From Thermoplasmatota archaeon (GTDB lineage: Archaea; Thermoplasmatota; Thermoplasmata; Thermoplasmatales; GCA-001856825): a stretch of 64,000 bases of DNA. The stretch covers positions 54,564 to 118,563 of the forward strand of contig JAMCUN010000026.1 of the NCBI GenBank assembly GCA_023381415.1. Reading direction: 5' to 3'. Numbering within the stretch: position 1 is the stretch's first letter; every line of letters begins with the position of its first letter. The notes under the pieces were generated by a model, which did not search any database, was not told the origin of the DNA, and saw only the letters and a program-made list of their open reading frames with translations. Both the position numbers and the translations under genes were made by a program. Below are positions 34,577-43,426 of the stretch, in pieces.

Positions 34577-35479
34577 ATGCCCAAACTATCAGAACTTGTG
34601 ACATCCGCCGAAGGTGGCAACAGGAGGGATATTGGAAGGCTGATCTCAATAATAGAGAACAGAAGTCATGGATACTCAAGCCTGCTGAAGATGATTAAGA
34701 AGAGGAAATCCAGTATCTTCGTAGTGGGAATAACTGGCCCTCCTGGTGTAGGAAAGAGCTCCCTCATCTCGAAACTTGCAGTTGAGTTCTCCAGGAAAGA
34801 GAGGCTCGCTGTGATAATGATAGACGCCACTTCCCCATACAGCGGAGGCTCACTCCTTGGGAACAGGCTGAGACTTGAAAGCACTGTCAACACTTATGTT
34901 AGAAGCATGGCTACCCGAGGGTCTACGGGCGGACTGAACCTTGCACTTGGGGACTCGATTGACCTCCTGTCCTATCTAGGGTTCACGATGGTGCTTGTCG
35001 AATCGGTGGGAACAGGGCAGGATGAAACTGACATTCTACACTATTCTGACAGGATAGTAATGGTCCTCTCTCCAGGTATGGGAGACCAAGTGCAGGCAAT
35101 AAAGGCCGGCCAGATGGAGATTGGTGATTTCGTTGTTCTCAACAAGGGTGATAAGCCCGAAGCAATAATAGCTGAAAAGGAGCTGCTTGAGACGATAAGC
35201 ATACCAGACAGCTCGAAGAAACACAGCTTCGTCAAGGTATCCGCGCTTACTGGAGAGGGTATAAAGGAACTGGCTGACATGATAATCTCCTCAAGAATGG
35301 AAAAGAAACTGGGTGACACCAGCCTTAACAGGGAGAAGGAGAGGCTGATGAGGGAACTATTTGCGATTCTTAAATCAAATGATGAAGTGGTCGAGAGGTA
35401 CGCAAAGGACGTAGTGAAAGGGAAGTTGACGAGGGATGAGGCCGCCGGAATGATCCTTAAGGATCTCAGGGAGAGATAA
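34577..35479 (+). CDS. meaB: MeaB/ArgK-type GTPase (methylmalonyl-CoA mutase chaperone family)
   Basis: A G3E-family GTPase that loads and protects B12-dependent acyl-CoA mutases. Walker A GPPGVGKSSL at 54-63, the MIDATSPYSGGSLLGNRLRL block, VESVGTGQDETD and the base motif LNKGD are characteristic; NKGD replaces the usual NKAD. Length 300. No mutase genes are in the window, so the partner is elsewhere or absent. It is transcribed away from suf on its own. Confidence 0.9.
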   Translation: MPKLSELVTSAEGGNRRDIGRLISIIENRSHGYSSLLKMIKKRKSSIFVVGITGPPGVGKSSLISKLAVEFSRKERLAVIMIDATSPYSGGSLLGNRLRLESTVNTYVRSMATRGSTGGLNLALGDSIDLLSYLGFTMVLVESVGTGQDETDILHYSDRIVMVLSPGMGDQVQAIKAGQMEIGDFVVLNKGDKPEAIIAEKELLETISIPDSSKKHSFVKVSALTGEGIKELADMIISSRMEKKLGDTSLNREKERLMRELFAILKSNDEVVERYAKDVVKGKLTRDEAAGMILKDLRER

Positions 35480-35526
35480 TATTCCTGTTCAACTACCCTT
35501 ATTAGAGTGGAAAGAATTCGGGTTGC

Positions 35527-35670
35527 GTGAGACTGAGATTTATTCTCATCGGAATAATAGAACTCGCACTTAGTGGAGTTCTTTACGTTCTTCGTGGTTT
35601 CCACCCTGCATACCTGGCCCTCATGGGAATCGGAATTGTCCTTGTGGTACTAGGTCTCTTCAGGAAGTAA
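35527..35670 (+). CDS. Small membrane protein (47 residues)
   Basis: A GTG-initiated frame encoding two hydrophobic helices, residues 5-22 and 29-45, joined by an RGFHP turn and ending FRK. The positive-inside ends (MRLR, RK) suit a two-pass hairpin with both termini cytoplasmic. It lies between meaB and fbp, with an AT-rich promoter-like stretch (ccttattag) upstream. No family recognised; the amphipathic coherence of the frame is the main support. Confidence 0.5.
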   Translation: MRLRFILIGIIELALSGVLYVLRGFHPAYLALMGIGIVLVVLGLFRK

Positions 35671-35772
35671 GAGGTATACCTTAAACAAGGCATCAAGAGA
35701 AAATGGGGTGCCGCATCCTGAATTTAGGCTCAGCGATTTCAGAAACTATTTGTAAGCGTACAGCGATATACT

Positions 35773-36900
35773 GTGGCAAGGGTGATACCTGAAATGAAGA
35801 TAACAGTTAGTTTGATTAAGGCAGATGTAGGCGGACTGGCGGGGCACTCGCGAGTTCACCCTCAACTGAAGGATGAGGCAAAACTTGTACTGGAACAGGC
35901 CAAGAGCCAGTCCAAGATCATAGATTATCACGTTACATCGGTCGGAGACGATTTGCAGTTGATTATGACCCACAAGAAAGGGGCGGACTCTAAGGAGATT
36001 CACAAACTCGCGTGGGATACTTTCATAAAAGCAACAGAGATGGCGAAGAAACTGAAGCTGTATGGGGCTGGGCAGGACCTGCTGAAGGACTCATTCTCAG
36101 GAAATCTGAAGGGAATGGGACCTGGGGTCGCAGAGCTTGAGTTTGAAGAGAGGAAGAGCGAGCCTATAGTCGCTTTCATGATGGATAAGACAGAGCCCGG
36201 GGCGTTCAATCTGCCGATGTTCAAGATATTCGCAGATCCGTTCAATACACCTGGACTCGTCATAGACCCGAACATGCACGACGGATTTACCTTTGAAATA
36301 TGGGACACGATCGAGCACAAGAAAGTGTTTTTGAAGACGCCGGAGGAGACATACGATATTCTTGCCCTGATTGGCTCGAAGAACAGGTATGTCATAAAGC
36401 GCGTTTTCCCGGCGAAAAGCACAGGTATGTCCAAGGAAGCGGTAGCTGTCGTTAGTACAGACATCCTTCACGAGATAGCAGGGAAGTATGTGGGGAAGGA
36501 CGATCCTGTGGCTATTGTTAGGGGACAGGCAGGGTTGCCGGCAATGGGAGAGATACTCGAAGCTTTCACCTTCCCGCACCTGGTATCCGGGTGGATGAGA
36601 GGGAGCCACAACGGCCCGATAATGCCAGTATCCGTCGCAGATGCGACTCCCTCGAGATTCGACGGCCCCCCGAGAGTTATTGGCCTGGGATTCCAGCTCG
36701 CCGAAGGCAAGCTCGTGGGCCCAGCAGACCTGCTGGCTGACAAGGCATTTGACGGTGCCAGGCAGACAGCTAATATTATTGCAGACTATATGAGAAGAAA
36801 CGGACCTTTCGAGCCGCACAGGCTACCAGAGCCGGAAATGGAATACACGACCCTGCCATCGATCCAGAAGAAGCTGAAGTCGAGAATGGTCGACCTATAA
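35773..36900 (+). CDS. fbp: Bifunctional fructose-1,6-bisphosphate aldolase/phosphatase (archaeal)
   Basis: This enzyme condenses triose phosphates and dephosphorylates the product in one active site, committing flux to gluconeogenesis. The N-terminus MKITVSLIKADVGGLAGHS, FADPFNTPGLVIDPNMHDGF, and RGQAGLPAMGEI with HNGPIMPV and FDGPPRVIGLGFQ are near-diagnostic. The frame starts at GTG 35773, but the family N-terminus begins at ATG 35794, which I consider the likelier start. Length 368-375. The stop TAA overlaps the ATG of the next gene (TAATG). Confidence 0.96.
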   Translation: MARVIPEMKITVSLIKADVGGLAGHSRVHPQLKDEAKLVLEQAKSQSKIIDYHVTSVGDDLQLIMTHKKGADSKEIHKLAWDTFIKATEMAKKLKLYGAGQDLLKDSFSGNLKGMGPGVAELEFEERKSEPIVAFMMDKTEPGAFNLPMFKIFADPFNTPGLVIDPNMHDGFTFEIWDTIEHKKVFLKTPEETYDILALIGSKNRYVIKRVFPAKSTGMSKEAVAVVSTDILHEIAGKYVGKDDPVAIVRGQAGLPAMGEILEAFTFPHLVSGWMRGSHNGPIMPVSVADATPSRFDGPPRVIGLGFQLAEGKLVGPADLLADKAFDGARQTANIIADYMRRNGPFEPHRLPEPEMEYTTLPSIQKKLKSRMVDL

Positions 36901-37496
36901 TGCCTAATGGTAGCCTGAGGGGGATGCTCCTCAAGGACAGGATCATAGACATCCTTAGAGGGGACGGCAAATCCATCTCAGAGATCTACAAAGAAATCAA
37001 TATGGAAGACGAAACGAAAATCCACCGCCTCGCCCTGACGGGGTACCTCTGGGCAATGGCAGACTTCAACGTTCTGAAGGAGAAGTACGTGAAACCATCG
37101 AAGCTCTATTTTCTCCTGAAAAAGGAGGAGTCTTCCATCTACGAGCTGATAGGGGAAAAGACTGCTAACGAGCCGCCTGACAAGAGGGGGGAGGAAGTCC
37201 TCTACATTCTTTATACCCTTCTGGACAGGCCTGTATTCGATGTTGAGCTTGAAAGGGCTGGAGTGACGGGCACGGTAAGGGGGAAAAGACTGGACAAGAG
37301 GGAGAGGCGGAAGCTTGTAGGGAAGGTCGATACCAAGGGTCTCAAGATCAGTGCAGATTCAGATGCATATGTTCCTCTGCCGTCTGCATCTTACCCTGCT
37401 CTGGCGATTAAGGTGCTGGGAAGCATCATATCTGAGAAGTATGAAGTGAAGAGGGAGAAGAAGGGAATTCAGAAGGAACTTGACAACGTACTTTAG
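36900..37496 (+). CDS. Hypothetical winged-helix protein coupled to fbp
   Basis: A 198-residue protein with an N-terminal helix-turn-helix-like region (residues 8-60: KDRIIDILRGDGKSISEIY, then KIHRLALTGYLWAMAD) and a basic C-terminus (KREKKGIQKELDNV). I do not recognise a family beyond the winged-helix impression. One-base overlap with fbp makes translational coupling very likely, so it may regulate or attend FBP expression. The direct evidence ends at position in the operon. Confidence 0.6.
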   Translation: MPNGSLRGMLLKDRIIDILRGDGKSISEIYKEINMEDETKIHRLALTGYLWAMADFNVLKEKYVKPSKLYFLLKKEESSIYELIGEKTANEPPDKRGEEVLYILYTLLDRPVFDVELERAGVTGTVRGKRLDKRERRKLVGKVDTKGLKISADSDAYVPLPSASYPALAIKVLGSIISEKYEVKREKKGIQKELDNVL

Positions 37497-37802
37497 GGAC
37501 CAGTTACCGTAAGCCTCAGGAAGCTGATAATTGAGTGGTCTGCTATGGCCGAGAATATGAATGAGCTGTTACTGATTATAGGTTCATTTATATCTTGAAA
37601 ATGGGACTCTGAAATATAGCCTTCCTTCTTGATGCCTAACTGATATGGGCTATCTAAGTGATCTGAATTGCCGAGAGGGTGGTAAATGGAGCAATCAAAG
37701 TGAACGTAGGGTTCGGAGTCAGAAGATTGTCAGGGGTTGACATCTTGCGTTGCATTGCAGGGTAAAATGTCTGCTGGACTTATGTCACTTTCATATTATG
37801 GC
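37497..37802. other. Non-coding stretch with isolated TATA box
   Basis: A 306-nt gap between convergent genes. A TATA-like tttatat (37587-37593) points right into sequence with no frame, and the predicted start near 37616 opens a perfect 6-bp stem (atagcc at 37616-37621 with ggctat at 37648-37653). It could be a small RNA gene, but box C/D or other family motifs are not clear. Confidence 0.4.
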
Positions 37803-39254
37803 TCACTCAAACAGGTTCTTGAGTATCCTCCTCTCCTTGAGGAATGAGAGATCGTTCCTGTAGATGTCCCTGATATCATCAAGATTCAGGACGGTCATCA
37901 GTAACCTCTCTAGACCCAATCCCCATGCGGCAACGTTGTACTTAATACCCCAGGGCTTGAGGACTTCAGGACGGAACATCCCAGCTCCTCCGAGCTCCAT
38001 GTCCTTCCCCCTGAACGTGCCGAATACCTCGAGAGAAGGCTCAGTGTAGGGGAAATAACTCGGTTTGACCCTGATATCCTTTACCCCTATTCTATGGTAG
38101 AATGTTTCAAGCGTATCCATTAGAACACCGAACGTCACCCCCCTTCCAGATATCACCCCTTCAACCTGTGCGAATTCCGCGAGATGGCTTGCGTCCATAT
38201 TCTCCCTCCTGAATATCTTCTCAACTGAGAAAATCTTGCACTCTTCCGTCGGATGCTCCACGATGTACCTTATGGTATTTACGGTCGTATGCGTCCTTAG
38301 GAGTAGCCTGGATGCCTCTTCCCTTGACCACTTGTACTGCCACCCTCTTGACCCGGAAATACCCCTCTCGTGGACTCTCTTTACTCTCTTAACCTGTGAA
38401 GGATCCAGCTCCCCTGTTCCATTCAGGTAGAAGGTATCCTGCATGTCCCTGGCTGGATGATTTTGGGGTATGAAAAGCATATCCATGTTCCAGAATGCTG
38501 TTTCCACCAGCTGCCCCTTCAGCTCCTTGAACCCCATCTCAAGCATCACTTCCCTCACCTCCTCTATGAATTCCGAGAGCGGGTGAATCTTTCCTGGAAG
38601 GTATCTCGGTGCGTAAAGAGTCGGATCGTATGGCCTCAGAATCATATTGTCGTTGAATTTCTCTATTATCTCTGGAGTTATCTGGCTTATTCCACTGCTT
38701 TCTTCCAGCTCCTCATCGGGTATCTGTTCCCCGAGGGCAGTTAGCTTCACTGATCTCTCCATCCTCACCTTCTCGTTGATGAAGCCTTTCCTTGGTTTCA
38801 GGAGCAATGCTTCCTGTTCATTCAGTTCTCCTCTCTTCGCCATTTCCAAGGCGTTTCTAGTTTTTGATATGTGATCCTTAATCTTCTGGTCTCCATCTAT
38901 TACCAGCATGCCGTCGACAACTCTCCCTCCATTTCTGAATAACTGCGCCAGGGCGTATCTCAGGTCATCCCCCATCAGACCTTCGAGCTCCTTCAAGCTC
39001 CTCTTGCCTGAAGCGTAAAGCCTCAGGATGTTCTCTTCTGGCAATCCAGAAGAAAGAACCTTCTCACCCTCCTGTCCTATTGAATAATAAGTTACAGGTT
39101 TTTCGATTACATTGACTATTTTCTTCTCCCTCAACCACGAAATGGAACTAGTTACCTCGTTCTTTTCGAAGACCTTGAAAAGATCATCTGCTGCTACGTA
39201 CCCCTTTCCTTTCAGGTACCTTATCAGTTTCTTCTCTCCGTTGGTAAGTTCCAT
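37803..39254 (-). CDS. pheS: Phenylalanyl-tRNA synthetase alpha subunit
   Basis: Catalytic subunit of the alpha2beta2 PheRS. Two N-terminal winged-helix domains (about 1-150) precede the class II catalytic core: RMHP-like GKIHPLSEFI, motif 2 EKIFRRENMDASHLAEF and motif 3 GLGLERLLM. GAGMFRPEVLKPWGI is the phenylalanine-binding signature. Length 483, archaeal/eukaryotic size. The beta-subunit gene is not adjacent, which is usual in archaea. Confidence 0.96.
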   Translation of the reverse strand: MELTNGEKKLIRYLKGKGYVAADDLFKVFEKNEVTSSISWLREKKIVNVIEKPVTYYSIGQEGEKVLSSGLPEENILRLYASGKRSLKELEGLMGDDLRYALAQLFRNGGRVVDGMLVIDGDQKIKDHISKTRNALEMAKRGELNEQEALLLKPRKGFINEKVRMERSVKLTALGEQIPDEELEESSGISQITPEIIEKFNDNMILRPYDPTLYAPRYLPGKIHPLSEFIEEVREVMLEMGFKELKGQLVETAFWNMDMLFIPQNHPARDMQDTFYLNGTGELDPSQVKRVKRVHERGISGSRGWQYKWSREEASRLLLRTHTTVNTIRYIVEHPTEECKIFSVEKIFRRENMDASHLAEFAQVEGVISGRGVTFGVLMDTLETFYHRIGVKDIRVKPSYFPYTEPSLEVFGTFRGKDMELGGAGMFRPEVLKPWGIKYNVAAWGLGLERLLMTVLNLDDIRDIYRNDLSFLKERRILKNLFE

Positions 39255-39513
39255 GCCTACCCAATAACAGGGAGGCGATAAAATGTTTATCTCTACAGGT
39301 TAGAAAGGCGTGATTGGATTCGATGACAATAAAAATCCGCATCATCCCCTAGATGAACATAGTATCAATCTACCCTTTCTAATCCTCTTTTCCCCATTCT
39401 TGGGAGCTTTTATGGGTATGTATATTACTTACTACTACTTACGATACCGACCCTCCCGTAGAATCATTCGAATTCTCATAAATAAAGATGGATGTTCACT
39501 GCTTCGAGAGTAT

Positions 39514-41580
39514 ATGAATAGATCAACAATGGCGATCATTGCGGTTGTAGTCGTGGTGATTGTTGTTATAGGAGGAGTAGCAGCGGTAGTACTTTATGGA
39601 AAACACAACCAGGAACCAGCGAAAGTCACTCTCTCAGAGTCCGGTTCATCACTGTTGTATCCGGTTTTCAACTCCTGGGCCAGTAATTATACCAATGCTT
39701 CAATAACAACACTATCGACTGGAAGCGGGACAGGAATCTCCAGTGCAATTGCAGGTACTGTGATAATAGGTGCATCTGATGCATTTATGCCTTACAGTGA
39801 TGCGCAAAAGTACCCTTATGTCGAGAACATTCCAATAATGATATCGTATCAGTACATAGCTTACAATATCCCTGGAGTGACCGCTACACTGAAACTGAAC
39901 GGAAGCGTTATTGCAGGCATATATATGGGCACAATTACGAATTGGGACAGTCCTGCGATAGCTGCCCTCAATCCTGGAATAACCTTGCCCAACCACACTA
40001 TAATTCCAGTTCACAGGTCGGATGGGAGCGGCGATACCTTCATGTTCACTTCATTCTTGAGCAAGTCAAATTCGACTTGGGCAAAACAGGTAGGAGCTGC
40101 TACTTCCGTAGACTGGCCATCCGTGCCGGCTGCCGAGACAGGTGCACAGAATGCTGGAATAATAAGCACTATGAGTTCCACTCCTTACTCAATTGGATAC
40201 ATAGCAGCCACATATGAGGCTCAGGTTCAATCTGCGAAATTCGGTATTGCTTTACTCGAGAACCAGGTCGGTCAATTCGTTGCCCCTACTGTATCAAATG
40301 TCTCAACAGCTGCATCCCAGTATTTGACTGAAATCCCTGCCAACGGAACAATAGCCCTTCAATATGCCCCAGGCAGCGACTCCTACCCAATTGCAGACAT
40401 GGAATACATTATAGTGAAGCAGAATCAGACAAGTTCGTCGATTGCCAACGCGTTGAAGGCATTCATAACCTGGGCAGTAAGTCCTGATGGAGGGTCCGCT
40501 AATAAGTATCTGTCAACCTTCAATCTTGTTGCACTCCCTTCAAACGTCGTCCAGAAGATAATCGTTCCTCTTGTAAACCAGATATCAACGACCGCCTCTG
40601 GAACAACCTTGGTGACTCTTTCAGAATCTGGATCCAGCTTGCTATACCCTGTGTTCAATTCCTGGGCAAAGAACTATACAAACGCCACTATAACGACCCT
40701 TTCGACTGGTAGCGGTACCGGTATCTCCAGTGCAATTGCAGGTACTGTGATAATAGGTGCATCTGATGCTTACATGCCCTCTAGTATCGCGAACAAGTAC
40801 ACTTATGTCGAGAACATTCCGATAATGATATCGTATCAGTACATAGCTTACAACATCCCCGGAATCAGTTCAACCCTCAACCTGAATGGAAACGTTATAG
40901 CAGGTATATATATGGGAACGATAACCAACTGGAATAGTCCCGCAATAGCTGCATTGAACCCCGGAGTGACATTGCCAAACCACACTATAATTCCAGTTCA
41001 CAGGTCGGATGGGAGCGGTGATACCTTCATGTTCACTTCTTTCCTAAGCCTTTCCAACAGCACCTGGGATAGCAAGGTCTCCTACGGTACTTCCGTGAAC
41101 TGGCCATCCGTGCCGGCTGCCGAGACAGGTGCACAGAATGCTGGAATAATAAGCACTATGAGTTCCACTCCTTACTCAATTGGATACATAGCAGCCACAT
41201 ATGAGGCTCAGGTTAAATCTGCTGGTTTCGGAGTGGCAAATCTCGAAGATCAGAATGGACAGTTCGTTAGTCCGACGGTACAGAACGTGTCTAACGCCGC
41301 ATCCCATTATCTCTCGGAAATTCCTAACAACGGAACGGTGAGGCTACAGTACGCACCTGGCAACGATTCCTATCCGATTGCAGACATGGAATACATAGTG
41401 GTCAAGACTAATCAGTCAAGCCCAGCAATCGCGTCGGCACTTCAGGCCTTCATAAAATTTGCAGTAAGCAGTAACGGAGGATCGGCCTCAAACTACCTCA
41501 GCGGGTTCAACCTAGTTGCCCTGCCTCAATCTGTCGTAACACAGATAGTCTACCCGCTCGTGAACAGGATAACAGGTTAG
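39514..41580 (+). CDS. pstS: Membrane-anchored phosphate-binding protein PstS, tandem duplication in one chain
   Basis: Residues 6-28 form a single N-terminal anchor, followed by two complete PstS domains (about 38-360 and 367-688) with a period of 329 residues. Each has SESGSSLLYPVFNSW, STGSGTGISSAIAG, and HRSDGSGDTFMFTSFLS, the phosphate-coordinating motifs, and many N-glycosylation sequons. The frame is open upstream to 39310, but the ATG at 39514 is favoured because it precedes the anchor and follows a TATA-like stretch near 39478-39487. First gene of pstSCAB. Double-domain PstS is unusual; one anchor could present two binding sites. Confidence 0.92.
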   Translation: MNRSTMAIIAVVVVVIVVIGGVAAVVLYGKHNQEPAKVTLSESGSSLLYPVFNSWASNYTNASITTLSTGSGTGISSAIAGTVIIGASDAFMPYSDAQKYPYVENIPIMISYQYIAYNIPGVTATLKLNGSVIAGIYMGTITNWDSPAIAALNPGITLPNHTIIPVHRSDGSGDTFMFTSFLSKSNSTWAKQVGAATSVDWPSVPAAETGAQNAGIISTMSSTPYSIGYIAATYEAQVQSAKFGIALLENQVGQFVAPTVSNVSTAASQYLTEIPANGTIALQYAPGSDSYPIADMEYIIVKQNQTSSSIANALKAFITWAVSPDGGSANKYLSTFNLVALPSNVVQKIIVPLVNQISTTASGTTLVTLSESGSSLLYPVFNSWAKNYTNATITTLSTGSGTGISSAIAGTVIIGASDAYMPSSIANKYTYVENIPIMISYQYIAYNIPGISSTLNLNGNVIAGIYMGTITNWNSPAIAALNPGVTLPNHTIIPVHRSDGSGDTFMFTSFLSLSNSTWDSKVSYGTSVNWPSVPAAETGAQNAGIISTMSSTPYSIGYIAATYEAQVKSAGFGVANLEDQNGQFVSPTVQNVSNAASHYLSEIPNNGTVRLQYAPGNDSYPIADMEYIVVKTNQSSPAIASALQAFIKFAVSSNGGSASNYLSGFNLVALPQSVVTQIVYPLVNRITG

Positions 41581-41584
41581 AGGA

Positions 41585-42562
41585 ATGAAGGTAGCAAACA
41601 AAATTTTCAATTTTTCTACTTTCTTGATGGCCATCGTACCAGCGGTGGCACTTATTTCAATCTTCTATTTTGTTTTCAACGAGTCCCTTCCGCTCTGGAG
41701 ATTCAGTGGATTTTCTTTCTTCACTACCTATCTATGGGACCCCGGGTTTCAGTATCAACCCCCCATTCTGGTGCACGGAGTTTTGGCCCCGCCAGGGGCG
41801 CAGTTTGGCCTTGACCTTTTTTTGTTAGGAACAATTAGTACTTCTCTCCTTGCCATAATTATTGCATTCCCGATAAGTTTCCTGATAACCATCAATGTGG
41901 AGCTATACCTCCCTTCTAGAATCAAGAAATTCATGATTTCTATGATAGAACTTTTCGCAGGAATACCCAGCGTAGTCTACGGGCTTTGGGGGATCGTGGT
42001 TCTCGAACCAATCCTTTTTAAAAACGTGGAGCCATGGATGGCGCGTCACCTCTCATTCATTCCGGGGTTCGGGGGAGAAGTATACAGCGGTGCCGGACTT
42101 GTAGCATCCGGGATCATACTGAGTTTTATGATCATCCCCATAATCACCTCTGTCATTGTAAACTCCTTCGATTCTGTTCCGAAGGAGGTAAAAGAGGGAC
42201 TATTCTCTCTTGGAGCAACAAGGTGGGAAGTTGGAAAGTACCTGACAACACGGTTTTCAAGGTCCTCGATGGTTGGAGGCACCTTGCTCGGTTTGGGGAG
42301 AGCCCTAGGAGAGACAATGGCCGTGTTGATGGTCAGCGGAGCAATTGTCAACACTCTCCCGACAAGCTTCTATTCCGCTACAAACACGATGGCTGCCGCA
42401 ATAACCTCTCTTCTGGATAGCGCACTCACAGATTCTACTAGAATGGACCTCGCTGCCCTGGCAGCTCTCGCTGTCGTGCTGATGGGAATATCGCTCGGAG
42501 TGAGCTTGGTCGGAAGAAAGATCGCAGGCAGAGGCGCTCTGCGGGGGTATGAAAGTGATTGA
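41585..42562 (+). CDS. pstC: Phosphate ABC transporter permease PstC
   Basis: A 325-residue permease with six to seven hydrophobic segments. PstC features: ELFAGIPSVVYGLWG near 135, SFMIIPIITSVIVNSFDSVP, and the EAA-type cytoplasmic loop LGATRWEVGKYL followed by GLGRALGETMAVLMVSG. It forms the channel with PstA. It begins 4 nt after pstS and overlaps pstA by 14 nt, so the operon is tightly coupled. Confidence 0.95.
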   Translation: MKVANKIFNFSTFLMAIVPAVALISIFYFVFNESLPLWRFSGFSFFTTYLWDPGFQYQPPILVHGVLAPPGAQFGLDLFLLGTISTSLLAIIIAFPISFLITINVELYLPSRIKKFMISMIELFAGIPSVVYGLWGIVVLEPILFKNVEPWMARHLSFIPGFGGEVYSGAGLVASGIILSFMIIPIITSVIVNSFDSVPKEVKEGLFSLGATRWEVGKYLTTRFSRSSMVGGTLLGLGRALGETMAVLMVSGAIVNTLPTSFYSATNTMAAAITSLLDSALTDSTRMDLAALAALAVVLMGISLGVSLVGRKIAGRGALRGYESD

Positions 42563-43424
42563 TTCATATTTAGATGGAGGAAAGGAAATTCGATGGAAGA
42601 GTCTCGGTTCCAGAAGGATTAAGGACAGGGTGGCCTTCGCCTTAAGCTACGTTGTCCTGGGAATAATGGTGATCGTCCTTCTGTCAATCTTTATCTACGT
42701 GCTAGATTCAGGAGCATCCCACATAGCTTTGAAGATGCTCATCACAACGGGAAATACGGCAACTGGAGGAGTGCTCAATGCCATAGTTGGCACCTGGGAA
42801 CTAGTCGGAATGGGGCTTCTCTTTTCACTACCTCCGAGCATACTCGGGGCTTTGTATGTCGTAAACAGTCGGTCCAATGGGACCGTATCTATGGTTGCTC
42901 GTCTATTTACTGACATCCTTACAAGTGTCCCATCGATAGTTATTGGGTTCTTCGCGTTTATAGTGCTTGTACAGAGGCTGAACATGGGATATTCCCTGGT
43001 GGCTGGCGGATTGGCGCTTGCGATAATGATGCTACCATACCTGATGAGGATAATAGAGATATCATTCAGGAATATCCCCAAGGAACAGATAGAGAACGCT
43101 TATGCATTGGGGGCTGATGACATCAGAGTCGCATCAAGGATTTATCTTCCTCAAGCCAAGGTGGGGATGCTTTCTGGTACGCTGCTGGCAGTAAGCATAG
43201 CTGCAGGGGAAACAGCACAACTGCTTTACTCTGCTGGATGGAACAACGGCTTCGCATCTGGATTCCTTCACTCAGGGGTAGGATACCTTACTTACGTCGT
43301 CTGGAACGGCATAAACTACCCTACAACTTATTCCCATTATCTGGCGTATGTTTCAGCTATGATATTGATATTGAGCGTCACTGGTCTGATCGCAGTTTCC
43401 AAATATATAGGAAGGAGGAAATAG
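42549..43424 (+). CDS. pstA: Phosphate ABC transporter permease PstA
   Basis: The second permease of the phosphate importer, 291 residues, six hydrophobic segments. The PSIVIGFFAFIV segment, IIEISFRNIP-type cytoplasmic helix, ALGADDIRVASRIYLPQA (EAA loop) and AAGETAQLLYSAGW are typical PstA sites. It overlaps pstC by 14 nt at the start, and its stop lies just after the Shine-Dalgarno sequence of pstB. Confidence 0.95.
   Translation: MKVIDSYLDGGKEIRWKSLGSRRIKDRVAFALSYVVLGIMVIVLLSIFIYVLDSGASHIALKMLITTGNTATGGVLNAIVGTWELVGMGLLFSLPPSILGALYVVNSRSNGTVSMVARLFTDILTSVPSIVIGFFAFIVLVQRLNMGYSLVAGGLALAIMMLPYLMRIIEISFRNIPKEQIENAYALGADDIRVASRIYLPQAKVGMLSGTLLAVSIAAGETAQLLYSAGWNNGFASGFLHSGVGYLTYVVWNGINYPTTYSHYLAYVSAMILILSVTGLIAVSKYIGRRK
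43414..43418 (+). promoter_or_regulatory. Shine-Dalgarno site of pstB
   Basis: A GGAGG core 8 nt before ATG 43427 shows that pstB starts there and not at the upstream in-frame codon at 43238 that lies inside pstA. Confidence 0.7.
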
Positions 43425-43426
43425 TT

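Noticed and set aside
37616..37665. Box C/D small RNA near 37616-37660
   Set aside because: C-like and D-like tetranucleotides occur, but the spacing and the second box pair do not follow the family.
39310..39513. Extended N-terminus of PstS from GTG 39310
   Set aside because: The extra 68 residues precede the anchor, look unlike a signal and overlap the likely promoter; ATG 39514 is more plausible.
43238..43426. Upstream extension of pstB from an in-frame start at 43238
   Set aside because: It lies inside pstA in another frame, and the strong Shine-Dalgarno at 43414 points to ATG 43427.
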